In this document: in pieces, positions 5,895 to 11,147 of the stretch
How positions within the stretch are numbered: position 1 is the stretch's first letter
Layout of the letters: the number at the start of each line of letters is the position of its first letter
Source of the DNA: a bacterium
GTDB lineage: Bacteria; Fidelibacterota; UBA2242
DNA length: 11,147 nucleotides
Direction: 5' to 3'
Assembly: GCA_018895675.1 (NCBI GenBank)
Contig: JAHIOG010000106.1
Span: forward strand, 1-11,147
The notes under the pieces: generated by a model
Database searches by the model: none
The model's input: the letters and a program-made list of their open reading frames with translations, nothing else
What the model was told of the DNA's origin: nothing
Translations under genes and position numbers: made by a program

Positions 5895-7444
5895 TATTTC
5901 CCAGCCTTGTCTGTTGTGAAAATTAGTCTTCCGCCCGTAGCGCTGTTGATAACTTTTTGTTTTGCGACCGCCTTAACCAGGATGTCGCGACCGATAATTC
6001 CAGTGTCTTTAACAGTAATGTCGTCTATGTTTAATCCTAAAAAGCGGTCTATATGACCAATGATATAATTGTTTGTAGCGATGGAGTAAACCTTGTCGGA
6101 AACGATCGGTTCACCGTTTACAGTGGCTTCTATCAGAATTTTTCTTTGGCTGTTATATATCCGTTTAATGCCCGATGTCTGTAGAAGGTCTCTGGGGTTT
6201 TTTATGCGCCAGTCCAGTAGATGGAGCAATTGGTCGCCGCTGATTTGCATAATCATAATGGTATTATCAAAGGGTGAAATCTCCCAGATGTCGCGGACTT
6301 TAACCGGACCGGCGCTCAGTCCTTTGCGGATACCGCCGCTGTTATGAAAGGCGATGTCGGTCTGAAAATATTCGCGGGTAGCGTCGGCGATCCAGTTGCC
6401 GATATTAGACTCGCCTCTGCTGTTTCGCACCCATGGTGTTTTCAACTCACCGATGATTTTGTTCATCTCGCCTTCGATTGTTGCTTCCAGAGAGTCCACA
6501 ATCCGGGCAACCGCAGGAGACGACTTAATATTGCCGGCAACTGTCTCGATCAGCTGATACTGGTAATCAGTAATGGATTTTGTATCCGGGTCGACCGTTG
6601 CGCTCAGATGACCTAAGAATTGACCGTTCGCGCCAGCCTGGAAAATTAGAATATCGTTAACCTGAACAGGTTGATGGAGCCGGGTGTGAGAATGTCCCCC
6701 GAAAATAGCGTCAACTTCTCTGAGTTGTGTTGCCAACACACTATCTTCCCGGAAACCGTTATGGCTGAGCACCACGATAAGGTCTGTGTTATCTCTGAGT
6801 ACATCCACGTAATTCATGATGCTTTCCGCCGGATCAAGCGTTGCCAGCCTTTTCATGTTATCTGGCAGAACAGATTGTTTCAAGTCTTTGAAGATCATTC
6901 CAATTACACCGATTCTTGCTCCGTTAGATCTGATAATTTTATAAGGTTGAACGAATAGTGACTGTTTAGTGGAGTCGTATAGATTGCAGGAAACAATGTC
7001 AAATCGAGCAGCATGAACGGCATTTCTCAGATTTTCCATCCCATAGTCGAATTCGTGATTCCCGATTGTAAAAACGGTCGGTTGCACCTGGTTCAGGATC
7101 AATATTTGCGACATACCCTTAGTTAAAGCTGATATCGGCGAGCCCTGGAAGTCGTCTCCGGCGTTTAGAACAATTGCACTGGGATACAACGCTCTCATGG
7201 AGTCAATATATCCTGCAAGCGTTGCATATCCACCGATATACAGACCTTTTGTGTGCCCCCACCTGGATTTATATGGAATGTTGGCGCTGTGGAAATCATT
7301 CCAATGCAGGAAGTTGACAGAAACAGGCCGAATAAGGGTTTCCGGCGTCTCCGGTGTTTCCTGTGGTGGCGGAGGAATACACTGGCAACAACAAAGGGAC
7401 CCAAACAATATTGAAAAAGTGAATAGAAGACGCGCTTTTTTCAT
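5894..7444 (-). CDS. Exported 5'-nucleotidase / 2',3'-cyclic phosphodiesterase (UshA/YfkN-type)
   Basis: The 516-residue protein starts with a signal sequence (residues 1 to about 17) ending in a cysteine cluster (C18, C19, C20, C22). A Pro/Glu/Thr-rich linker (24-36) and the two family domains follow. The N-terminal metallophosphatase domain has WNDFHS (48-53; Asp50, His52), GDDFQGSP (96-103; Asp97), GNHEFDYG (128-135; Asn129, His130), LSHNGF and GGHSHT, the full dimetal set. The C-terminal domain has HNSGGIRKG and SPFDNT, the nucleotide-binding region of 5'-nucleotidases. It should hydrolyse extracellular or periplasmic nucleotides to nucleosides and phosphate. The exact substrate cannot be told. 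The cysteines suggest lipid anchoring, but no canonical [LVI][AST][GA]C lipobox is present. AGGAGT lies 6 bases before the ATG. Confidence 0.93.
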   Translation of the reverse strand: MKKARLLFTFSILFGSLCCCQCIPPPPQETPETPETLIRPVSVNFLHWNDFHSANIPYKSRWGHTKGLYIGGYATLAGYIDSMRALYPSAIVLNAGDDFQGSPISALTKGMSQILILNQVQPTVFTIGNHEFDYGMENLRNAVHAARFDIVSCNLYDSTKQSLFVQPYKIIRSNGARIGVIGMIFKDLKQSVLPDNMKRLATLDPAESIMNYVDVLRDNTDLIVVLSHNGFREDSVLATQLREVDAIFGGHSHTRLHQPVQVNDILIFQAGANGQFLGHLSATVDPDTKSITDYQYQLIETVAGNIKSSPAVARIVDSLEATIEGEMNKIIGELKTPWVRNSRGESNIGNWIADATREYFQTDIAFHNSGGIRKGLSAGPVKVRDIWEISPFDNTIMIMQISGDQLLHLLDWRIKNPRDLLQTSGIKRIYNSQRKILIEATVNGEPIVSDKVYSIATNNYIIGHIDRFLGLNIDDITVKDTGIIGRDILVKAVAKQKVINSATGGRLIFTTDKAGK

Positions 7445-7450
7445 TGATTA

Positions 7451-7456
7451 ACTCCT
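7451..7456 (-). promoter_or_regulatory. Shine-Dalgarno AGGAGT for the 5'-nucleotidase
   Basis: AGGAGT on the minus strand lies 6 bases before the ATG at 7444. It fixes that start and is the strongest ribosome binding site in the window. Confidence 0.7.
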
Positions 7457-7528
7457 GGGTGATGTAAATACAAATATATTAGAAAGAAATTTCCATAATA
7501 CATTGAGTAAAATCAAGGTATTTGATGA

Positions 7529-7558
7529 ATGATAGCGGTAGTATTTGGGAAAATTCAA
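7529..7558 (-). promoter_or_regulatory. Candidate promoter for the nucleotidase unit
   Basis: On the minus strand TTGAAT (7553-7558, 4/6) and TATCAT (7529-7534, 5/6) are 18 bases apart. The start would be near 7522, giving a leader of about 78 bases. It overlaps the -35 side of the candidate plus-strand promoter, so the two divergent units could compete or be co-regulated. Confidence 0.3.
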
Positions 7559-7573
7559 CATTACATGTAAATT
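7545..7573 (+). promoter_or_regulatory. Weak candidate promoter for the tandem CNNM/CorC genes
   Basis: TTGGGA (7545-7550) and TAAATT (7568-7573) are 17 bases apart, each matching 4/6 of the consensus. The start would be near 7580, about 30 bases before the ATG at 7610. Palindromes 7561-7570 and 7578-7589 overlap and follow the -10 box. I see no Mg2+-sensing riboswitch, and the leader would be too short for one. Confidence 0.25.
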
Positions 7574-7609
7574 AGTTCTGTTAAAACAGGTTCCGTTGAG
7601 ATTTTCCAA

Positions 7610-8863
7610 ATGTTTATACTGTATATCGAAATAGCGCTGTTGTTGATTCTATTGTTCCTTTCCGGATTTTTCTCGGGTTCGGAAACCGCTCTTTTCTCGC
7701 TGAGCCGGGTTCAGGTGGAAAAAATTGTTTTGTCGAGCGGTAAAAAGGGAAAGTATATTGAAAAATTACTCGAACGTCCAAGGCGGTTGATCATTTCTAT
7801 TCTCCTTGGTAACGAATTCGTAAACATATCTATTTCATCAATTTCAGCGGCGATAATAATTCATTTGCTCGGCAGAGAAAACCTCTGGATGAATATTGTG
7901 ATTGTCTTACCGATCCTGCTGCTATTCGGTGAAATCACCCCTAAAACAATTGCGATTAAAAACAGTGAACGGTTTGCGCTGTTTGTCGCAGGACCGCTAA
8001 CGTATTTTTCAAGGATTATTACCCCGATTAGATGGTTAATCCGGACAATTTCGGATCGCATTGTAAATCGGTTTATCAATGAATCTTCACGCACAGGCAG
8101 TCTTCTCACCGAAGACGTCTTCAAAACGATTGTCGAGGATGGTGAGAAAGAAGGAGTTATTGACTCGCTTGAGCGGGAATACATTTATAAGGTTTTTGAT
8201 TTTGGCGACGCCCGGATGGAGGATGTTATGACGCCCCGACCAAATATGTTCTATCTGCCGGAAGAAATGCCGATAGCTGAAATGATCCGGGAGATCAAGG
8301 ATAAACATTTTTCCAAAGTGCCGATCTTTCGTGGAAATCACGACAATATCATCGGAATACTGTTTGCCAACGATCTAATCGAATTAAATGATGAAGAAAT
8401 TACACAATCCGAGAAAACCCTGCAGAAGATTCTGCGGAAACCCTATTTTGTGCCGGTGACAAAGCGCGCCGATGAATTGTTCCAAACGTTACAACGGCGC
8501 AAAATATCAGTGGCGATTGTTCTGGATGAATATGGCGGTGTTCAGGGGCTGGTCAGCATGGAAGATCTGCTGGAGGCAATTTTTGGTGATATTACCAATG
8601 AGTATGAAGAGAACAGTGGTAAGCATGAAAAGCTTGGCAAACACCTTTTCCGTATTAATGCCAATATGAACCTGGCAGAATTTAATGAGTTGATGGATAC
8701 AGAACTTATATCCGGCGAAATGGATACAATCGGGGGCTTTGTTTTTGCGCTGTTTGGCGAGCTGCCGCAAGTGAAGTCGAAAATAGAGTATCAATCTCTG
8801 ATCTTTATTGTGGAAAAAATTGACAGTAACCGCATCGAATCGTTAATGGTGAAAAAGATTTAA
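7610..8863 (+). CDS. CNNM/CorC-family membrane protein 1 (DUF21-CBS-CBS-CorC_HlyC)
   Basis: The 417-residue protein has the full domain order of the family. An N-terminal DUF21 membrane domain (about 1-185) contains SGFFSGSETALFS in the first helix and the GEITPKTIA signature near residues 107-115. An acidic linker (LLTEDVFKTIVEDGEKEG) follows, then two CBS domains (about 205-330; VMTPRPNMFYLP and VLDEYGGVQGLVSMEDLLEAIFGDI) and a CorC/HlyC C-terminal domain (about 343-416; DTIGGFVFALFGELP). Characterised members are inner-membrane Mg2+ exporters or Mg2+/Co2+ homeostasis factors in which CBS domains bind ATP-Mg. The old name 'hemolysin C' is misleading. Its stop overlaps the next start as TAATG. 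The ATG at 7610 has no strong Shine-Dalgarno sequence but is followed directly by the first helix, which fits. Confidence 0.92.
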   Translation: MFILYIEIALLLILLFLSGFFSGSETALFSLSRVQVEKIVLSSGKKGKYIEKLLERPRRLIISILLGNEFVNISISSISAAIIIHLLGRENLWMNIVIVLPILLLFGEITPKTIAIKNSERFALFVAGPLTYFSRIITPIRWLIRTISDRIVNRFINESSRTGSLLTEDVFKTIVEDGEKEGVIDSLEREYIYKVFDFGDARMEDVMTPRPNMFYLPEEMPIAEMIREIKDKHFSKVPIFRGNHDNIIGILFANDLIELNDEEITQSEKTLQKILRKPYFVPVTKRADELFQTLQRRKISVAIVLDEYGGVQGLVSMEDLLEAIFGDITNEYEENSGKHEKLGKHLFRINANMNLAEFNELMDTELISGEMDTIGGFVFALFGELPQVKSKIEYQSLIFIVEKIDSNRIESLMVKKI

Positions 8864-10119
8864 TGTCCAGTATTGTTGCCATAATTGTCATTGTGCTATG
8901 TGTGATCGGGGAAGCCTTCTTCTCCGGCGCTGAGATTGCGCTTGTTTCCATAGACCGGTTCAGGATAAGACATTCTGCGAAAACCGGGCATAAAGCCTCT
9001 AAACAGGTTCTTGAAATGCTCAAGAGACCGGAGTGGATCCTCGGCACAACTCTGTTTGGTACAAACTTATGCACAGTTACCAGCACTACTTTAGCGGCAT
9101 CACAATTTTATCTTTGGCTCGGAGCTATTGGGGTTCCCGTTGCAATAGTAGTGATGACGCTTGTCAATTTGATTTTTTCCGAGATTGTGCCCAAGAGTAT
9201 TTTTCAGCAATTAAGCGATCAGATTACGCCACGGATCATTTTTATCCTGCGTGTTTTTATGGTGGTTTTGTTCCCACTGGTGTGGCTTTTTTCAAACACC
9301 GCGGCACTGCTGGCGGCTTTTATCGGCGGTGTCAAATTGAAAGAGGATCACAGCTTTGTCAGCAGGGAAGAACTCAAATTACTGATGAAGATGAAGCATG
9401 ATAAAGGAGATGTAAAACCAGCGGAACGCAGGATGATCAACCGGCTCCTGCATTTTACCGAAATTGATGTCGGTGATATAATGGTGCCGCTAATTGACGT
9501 GGCTGCTCTGAGCGCAAAAGCCACTATCGGTGAAGCGCTTGAGCGATTTGTGCAGACAAAACATCGCCGGTTGCCGATTTACCGGGATCGCATCGATAAG
9601 ATTACCGGTATTCTTAACAGCTTCGATATCCTGGGAGAAGATCCATCGAAAAGCATTAAATCTTTTATTCGTTCAGCCTACTTTATACCGCCCACGATGG
9701 GAGCTGCTGAACTATTAGAAGGATTGCAGAATAATCGAAAGAGTATGGCGATTGTGGTAGATGAATTTGGCGGCGCCGAAGGTATTGTAACGGTAGAAGA
9801 TATTCTCGAAGAGGTTGTTGGGGAAATCGAGGATGAATACGATGAGATCGAGAATCTGTATAAAATGCAGAAAGACGGTTCTATCATTGTCAATGGCAGG
9901 ATGGCTGTGGATGATCTCAACGATCGGTACGACCTGAAAATTCCGGAGGGCGATTATGAAACAATCAACGGTTTTATTATTAATAGAATGAAGCGAATTC
10001 CGAAGGTTGGTGAAAAAGTGCAGACGCCAGGCGCTGTCTTGACTGTTTCCAAAGCCACTAACCGTATTATATCGGAAGTCATGGTTCGGCGGGCAGCTCC
10101 GAAGGATGATCCCGGATAG
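8863..10119 (+). CDS. CNNM/CorC-family membrane protein 2, tandem paralogue
   Basis: The 418-residue product has the same plan as its upstream neighbour. The DUF21 domain (about 1-180) carries EAFFSGAEIALVS and SEIVPKSI. The SREELKLLMKM linker, the CBS pair (about 200-325; DIMVPLIDVAAL and VVDEFGGAEGIVTVEDILEEVVGEI) and the CorC/HlyC domain (about 340-412; ETINGFIINRMKRIPKVGE) follow. The DUF21 region differs from that of the first copy, so this is an old duplication, not a recent one. The TAATG junction with gene 1 implies coupled translation and near-equal amounts, which would suit a heteromeric complex, since family members act as dimers through the membrane and CBS domains. Function is inferred as Mg2+ or divalent-cation homeostasis at the inner membrane. 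Confidence 0.92.
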   Translation: MSSIVAIIVIVLCVIGEAFFSGAEIALVSIDRFRIRHSAKTGHKASKQVLEMLKRPEWILGTTLFGTNLCTVTSTTLAASQFYLWLGAIGVPVAIVVMTLVNLIFSEIVPKSIFQQLSDQITPRIIFILRVFMVVLFPLVWLFSNTAALLAAFIGGVKLKEDHSFVSREELKLLMKMKHDKGDVKPAERRMINRLLHFTEIDVGDIMVPLIDVAALSAKATIGEALERFVQTKHRRLPIYRDRIDKITGILNSFDILGEDPSKSIKSFIRSAYFIPPTMGAAELLEGLQNNRKSMAIVVDEFGGAEGIVTVEDILEEVVGEIEDEYDEIENLYKMQKDGSIIVNGRMAVDDLNDRYDLKIPEGDYETINGFIINRMKRIPKVGEKVQTPGAVLTVSKATNRIISEVMVRRAAPKDDPG

Positions 10120-10134
10120 AATAACAGTATTTAA

Positions 10135-10163
10135 TTGAATAAATCTATTTGGGAATCTAAATT
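10135..10163 (+). promoter_or_regulatory. Candidate promoter for the CsgG-like/barrel gene
   Basis: TTGAAT (10135-10140) and TAAATT (10158-10163) are 17 bases apart, each matching 4/6 of the consensus. The start would be near 10170, just before the ribosome binding site. It lies in the 69-base gap after the second CNNM gene. No terminator is visible in that gap, so read-through is also possible. Confidence 0.35.
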
Positions 10164-10178
10164 ACATTGGAAATAACT

Positions 10179-10183
10179 GAGGA
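10179..10183 (+). promoter_or_regulatory. Shine-Dalgarno GAGGA that decides the start of the CsgG-like gene
   Basis: GAGGA lies 5 bases before the ATG at 10189. The in-frame ATG at 10201 (before KKILLF) has no such site, so 10189 is the preferred start. Confidence 0.6.
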
Positions 10184-10188
10184 TAAAT

Positions 10189-11147
10189 ATGTTTAATTAC
10201 ATGAAAAAAATTCTCCTGTTTGTAATTGCTATAAGTATCATCTCTCTTGCAGAAGAAAGTGTTACAATAGCCGTACTAAAGCTTAGACCAAGCGGGCTAC
10301 AAGAGTCTGAGGCTGAAATATTAACAGATTATGTGCGCTCCATTTTAGTAGAGATGAATCTTTATCAGGTAGTAGACCGAGGCAAGATGAAAGAAATTCT
10401 TAACGAACAGGAATTTCAGCTTTCGGGATGTACATCAACCGAATGTGCTGTTGAAGTTGGGAAATTATTAGGTGTCCAGAAAATGCTTACAGGCTCGGTT
10501 GGTAAATTTGGAAAATTGTTTACAATTGAACTAAGAATGATAAATATAGAAACGAGTAGAATTGAAAAATCATCAAGATATAATTATGAGGGACCAATTG
10601 AACAATTATTAACAGAGGGCATTCAAAACGCTATAAAAAAATTAGTTCAAGTTCATAAACTTGAAGATGAAGATGAAGTCATTCAGGAAGAGGTTATTGA
10701 AGAAGAGGTCATTAAGGAAGAAATCATCGAAGAAGAAGTCATTGAAGAAGAAATTGTCCCTGAAGAAGAAGAACTGATCGAAGAAGAGATCATCCTTGAG
10801 GAAGAGGAAGAAGTCGTCGAGGAAATCGTCGAAGAACCCACGGAATTCAAACCCGGTTGGACGGCAAAAGTCTATATTAACGGCGGACCAATCGAACCCT
10901 GGGGTAGTCCTGGAACGGGGACAATGTTTAATGTGGGCATGAGAGCACAAATTGGCGCCCAATTAAACATCGGCAACTGGGTTTCTTTGCCTACTGTCTT
11001 ACATCCATTGACCGCTGAAATCATGGCTGGATATGGTATGTGGAATATTAAAGAAGAAAGCAATAACGGCAATAATCAGGATGCTTCTACCAATGTAATT
11101 TCTGTTTTGGCGCTTGGTCGTTATGATGTAACTGATCTGATCCTACA
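10189..11147 (+). CDS. Exported CsgG-like domain protein with Glu-rich repeat linker and probable barrel, 3' end cut
   Basis: The frame is open from the ATG at 10189 to the window edge (319 full codons), so the C-terminus is missing. Residues 1-21 are a signal peptide with likely cleavage after SLA. Residues about 24-155 form a CsgG/LpoB-like periplasmic domain: TIAVLKLRPSGL, then a VVDRGKMKEILNEQEFQLSG segment, C81 and C86 in GCTSTEC, AVEVGKLLGVQKMLTGSVG and ELRMINIETSRIE. Residues 159-216 are a Glu-rich repeat tract. From about 222 the sequence (GWTAKVYINGG, FNVGMRAQIGAQLNIGNW, AEIMAGYGMWNI) has alternating strand-like character and reads like the start of an outer-membrane barrel or opacity-type domain. 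The role is unknown. The family suggests a secretion or envelope-assembly accessory. It has its own ribosome binding site and candidate promoter, 69 bases after the CNNM pair. Confidence 0.85.
   Translation, partial: MFNYMKKILLFVIAISIISLAEESVTIAVLKLRPSGLQESEAEILTDYVRSILVEMNLYQVVDRGKMKEILNEQEFQLSGCTSTECAVEVGKLLGVQKMLTGSVGKFGKLFTIELRMINIETSRIEKSSRYNYEGPIEQLLTEGIQNAIKKLVQVHKLEDEDEVIQEEVIEEEVIKEEIIEEEVIEEEIVPEEEELIEEEIILEEEEEVVEEIVEEPTEFKPGWTAKVYINGGPIEPWGSPGTGTMFNVGMRAQIGAQLNIGNWVSLPTVLHPLTAEIMAGYGMWNIKEESNNGNNQDASTNVISVLALGRYDVTDLIL
10678..10836 (+). repeat. Degenerate 15-base tandem repeats encoding [VI]I-x-E-E pentapeptides
   Basis: Inside the CsgG-like gene, units such as VIQEE, VIEEE, VIKEE, IIEEE and VIEEE follow one another, then longer variants (IVPEEEE, LIEEE, IILEEEEE, VVEEIVEE). 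With the preceding EDEDE, 32 of 58 residues are Glu and only one is basic. The DNA units (pattern GTCATTGAAGAAGAA) are similar but not identical, with synonymous changes, which points to an old, selected repeat rather than recent slippage. The tract lies between the CsgG-like and barrel-like parts and probably acts as a stiff, highly acidic periplasmic spacer. Confidence 0.85.

Noticed and set aside
6093..6958. Three plus-strand open frames of 84-95 codons
   Set aside because: They are antisense shadows within the 5'-nucleotidase gene and show no protein motifs.
7445..7609. Mg2+ riboswitch upstream of the CNNM genes
   Set aside because: I see no M-box or other riboswitch-like extended pairing, and a leader from the candidate promoter would be only about 30 bases long.
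10642..10962. Minus-strand open frame rich in Phe and Asp (FFFDDFF-type)
   Set aside because: It is the antisense of the GAA/GAG-rich repeat in the CsgG-like gene. The low-complexity composition comes from the repeat.

Overview
The window looks like chromosomal DNA of a Gram-negative bacterium with moderate to low GC. Evidence for an outer membrane and periplasm is a secreted M23 peptidase, an exported 5'-nucleotidase and a CsgG-like protein joined to what looks like an outer-membrane barrel. The style of the M23 and CsgG-like proteins resembles FCB-group lineages outside the classical Bacteroidota (Marinimicrobia, Calditrichota, KSB1 and similar). This placement is an inference from protein style only. 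Candidate promoters read as ordinary sigma-70 boxes (for example TTGAAA-17-TATTAT) rather than the Bacteroidota type. I see no phage, insertion sequence, CRISPR array or recombinase.

Left half, all on the minus strand and read from about 5200 down to 1. A good promoter (5190-5218) precedes a tightly packed run: a PAP2-like membrane protein, glgC (ADP-glucose pyrophosphorylase, ATGA overlap), a 274-residue protein I do not recognise, pcm (protein-L-isoaspartate methyltransferase) and a GGDEF diguanylate cyclase. After a 74-base gap with its own candidate promoter comes an M23 metallopeptidase gene that runs off the left edge. The set combines glycogen-precursor synthesis, protein repair, c-di-GMP signalling and cell-wall hydrolysis, which would suit a stationary-phase or stress theme. 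That theme is inferred.

Centre, minus strand. tRNA-His(GTG) and tRNA-Glu(TTC) lie together (5310-5466) and end in a clear hairpin-plus-T-tract terminator (5256-5284). Upstream lies a two-gene unit: an exported 5'-nucleotidase/cyclic phosphodiesterase and an 86-residue two-helix membrane protein, joined by a TAATG junction.

Right half, plus strand. From a 165-base divergent intergenic region start two tandem CNNM/CorC-type proteins (DUF21 - CBS pair - CorC/HlyC C-domain), also joined by TAATG. Then comes a right-truncated gene for an exported protein with a CsgG-like domain, a glutamate-rich pentapeptide-repeat linker and the beginning of a probable barrel.

Most of the window is housekeeping. 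The parts most worth a second look are the CsgG/Glu-repeat/barrel fusion, the unrecognised protein between glgC and pcm, and the pcm-GGDEF-M23 neighbourhood. No stretch longer than 300 bases lacks a gene.
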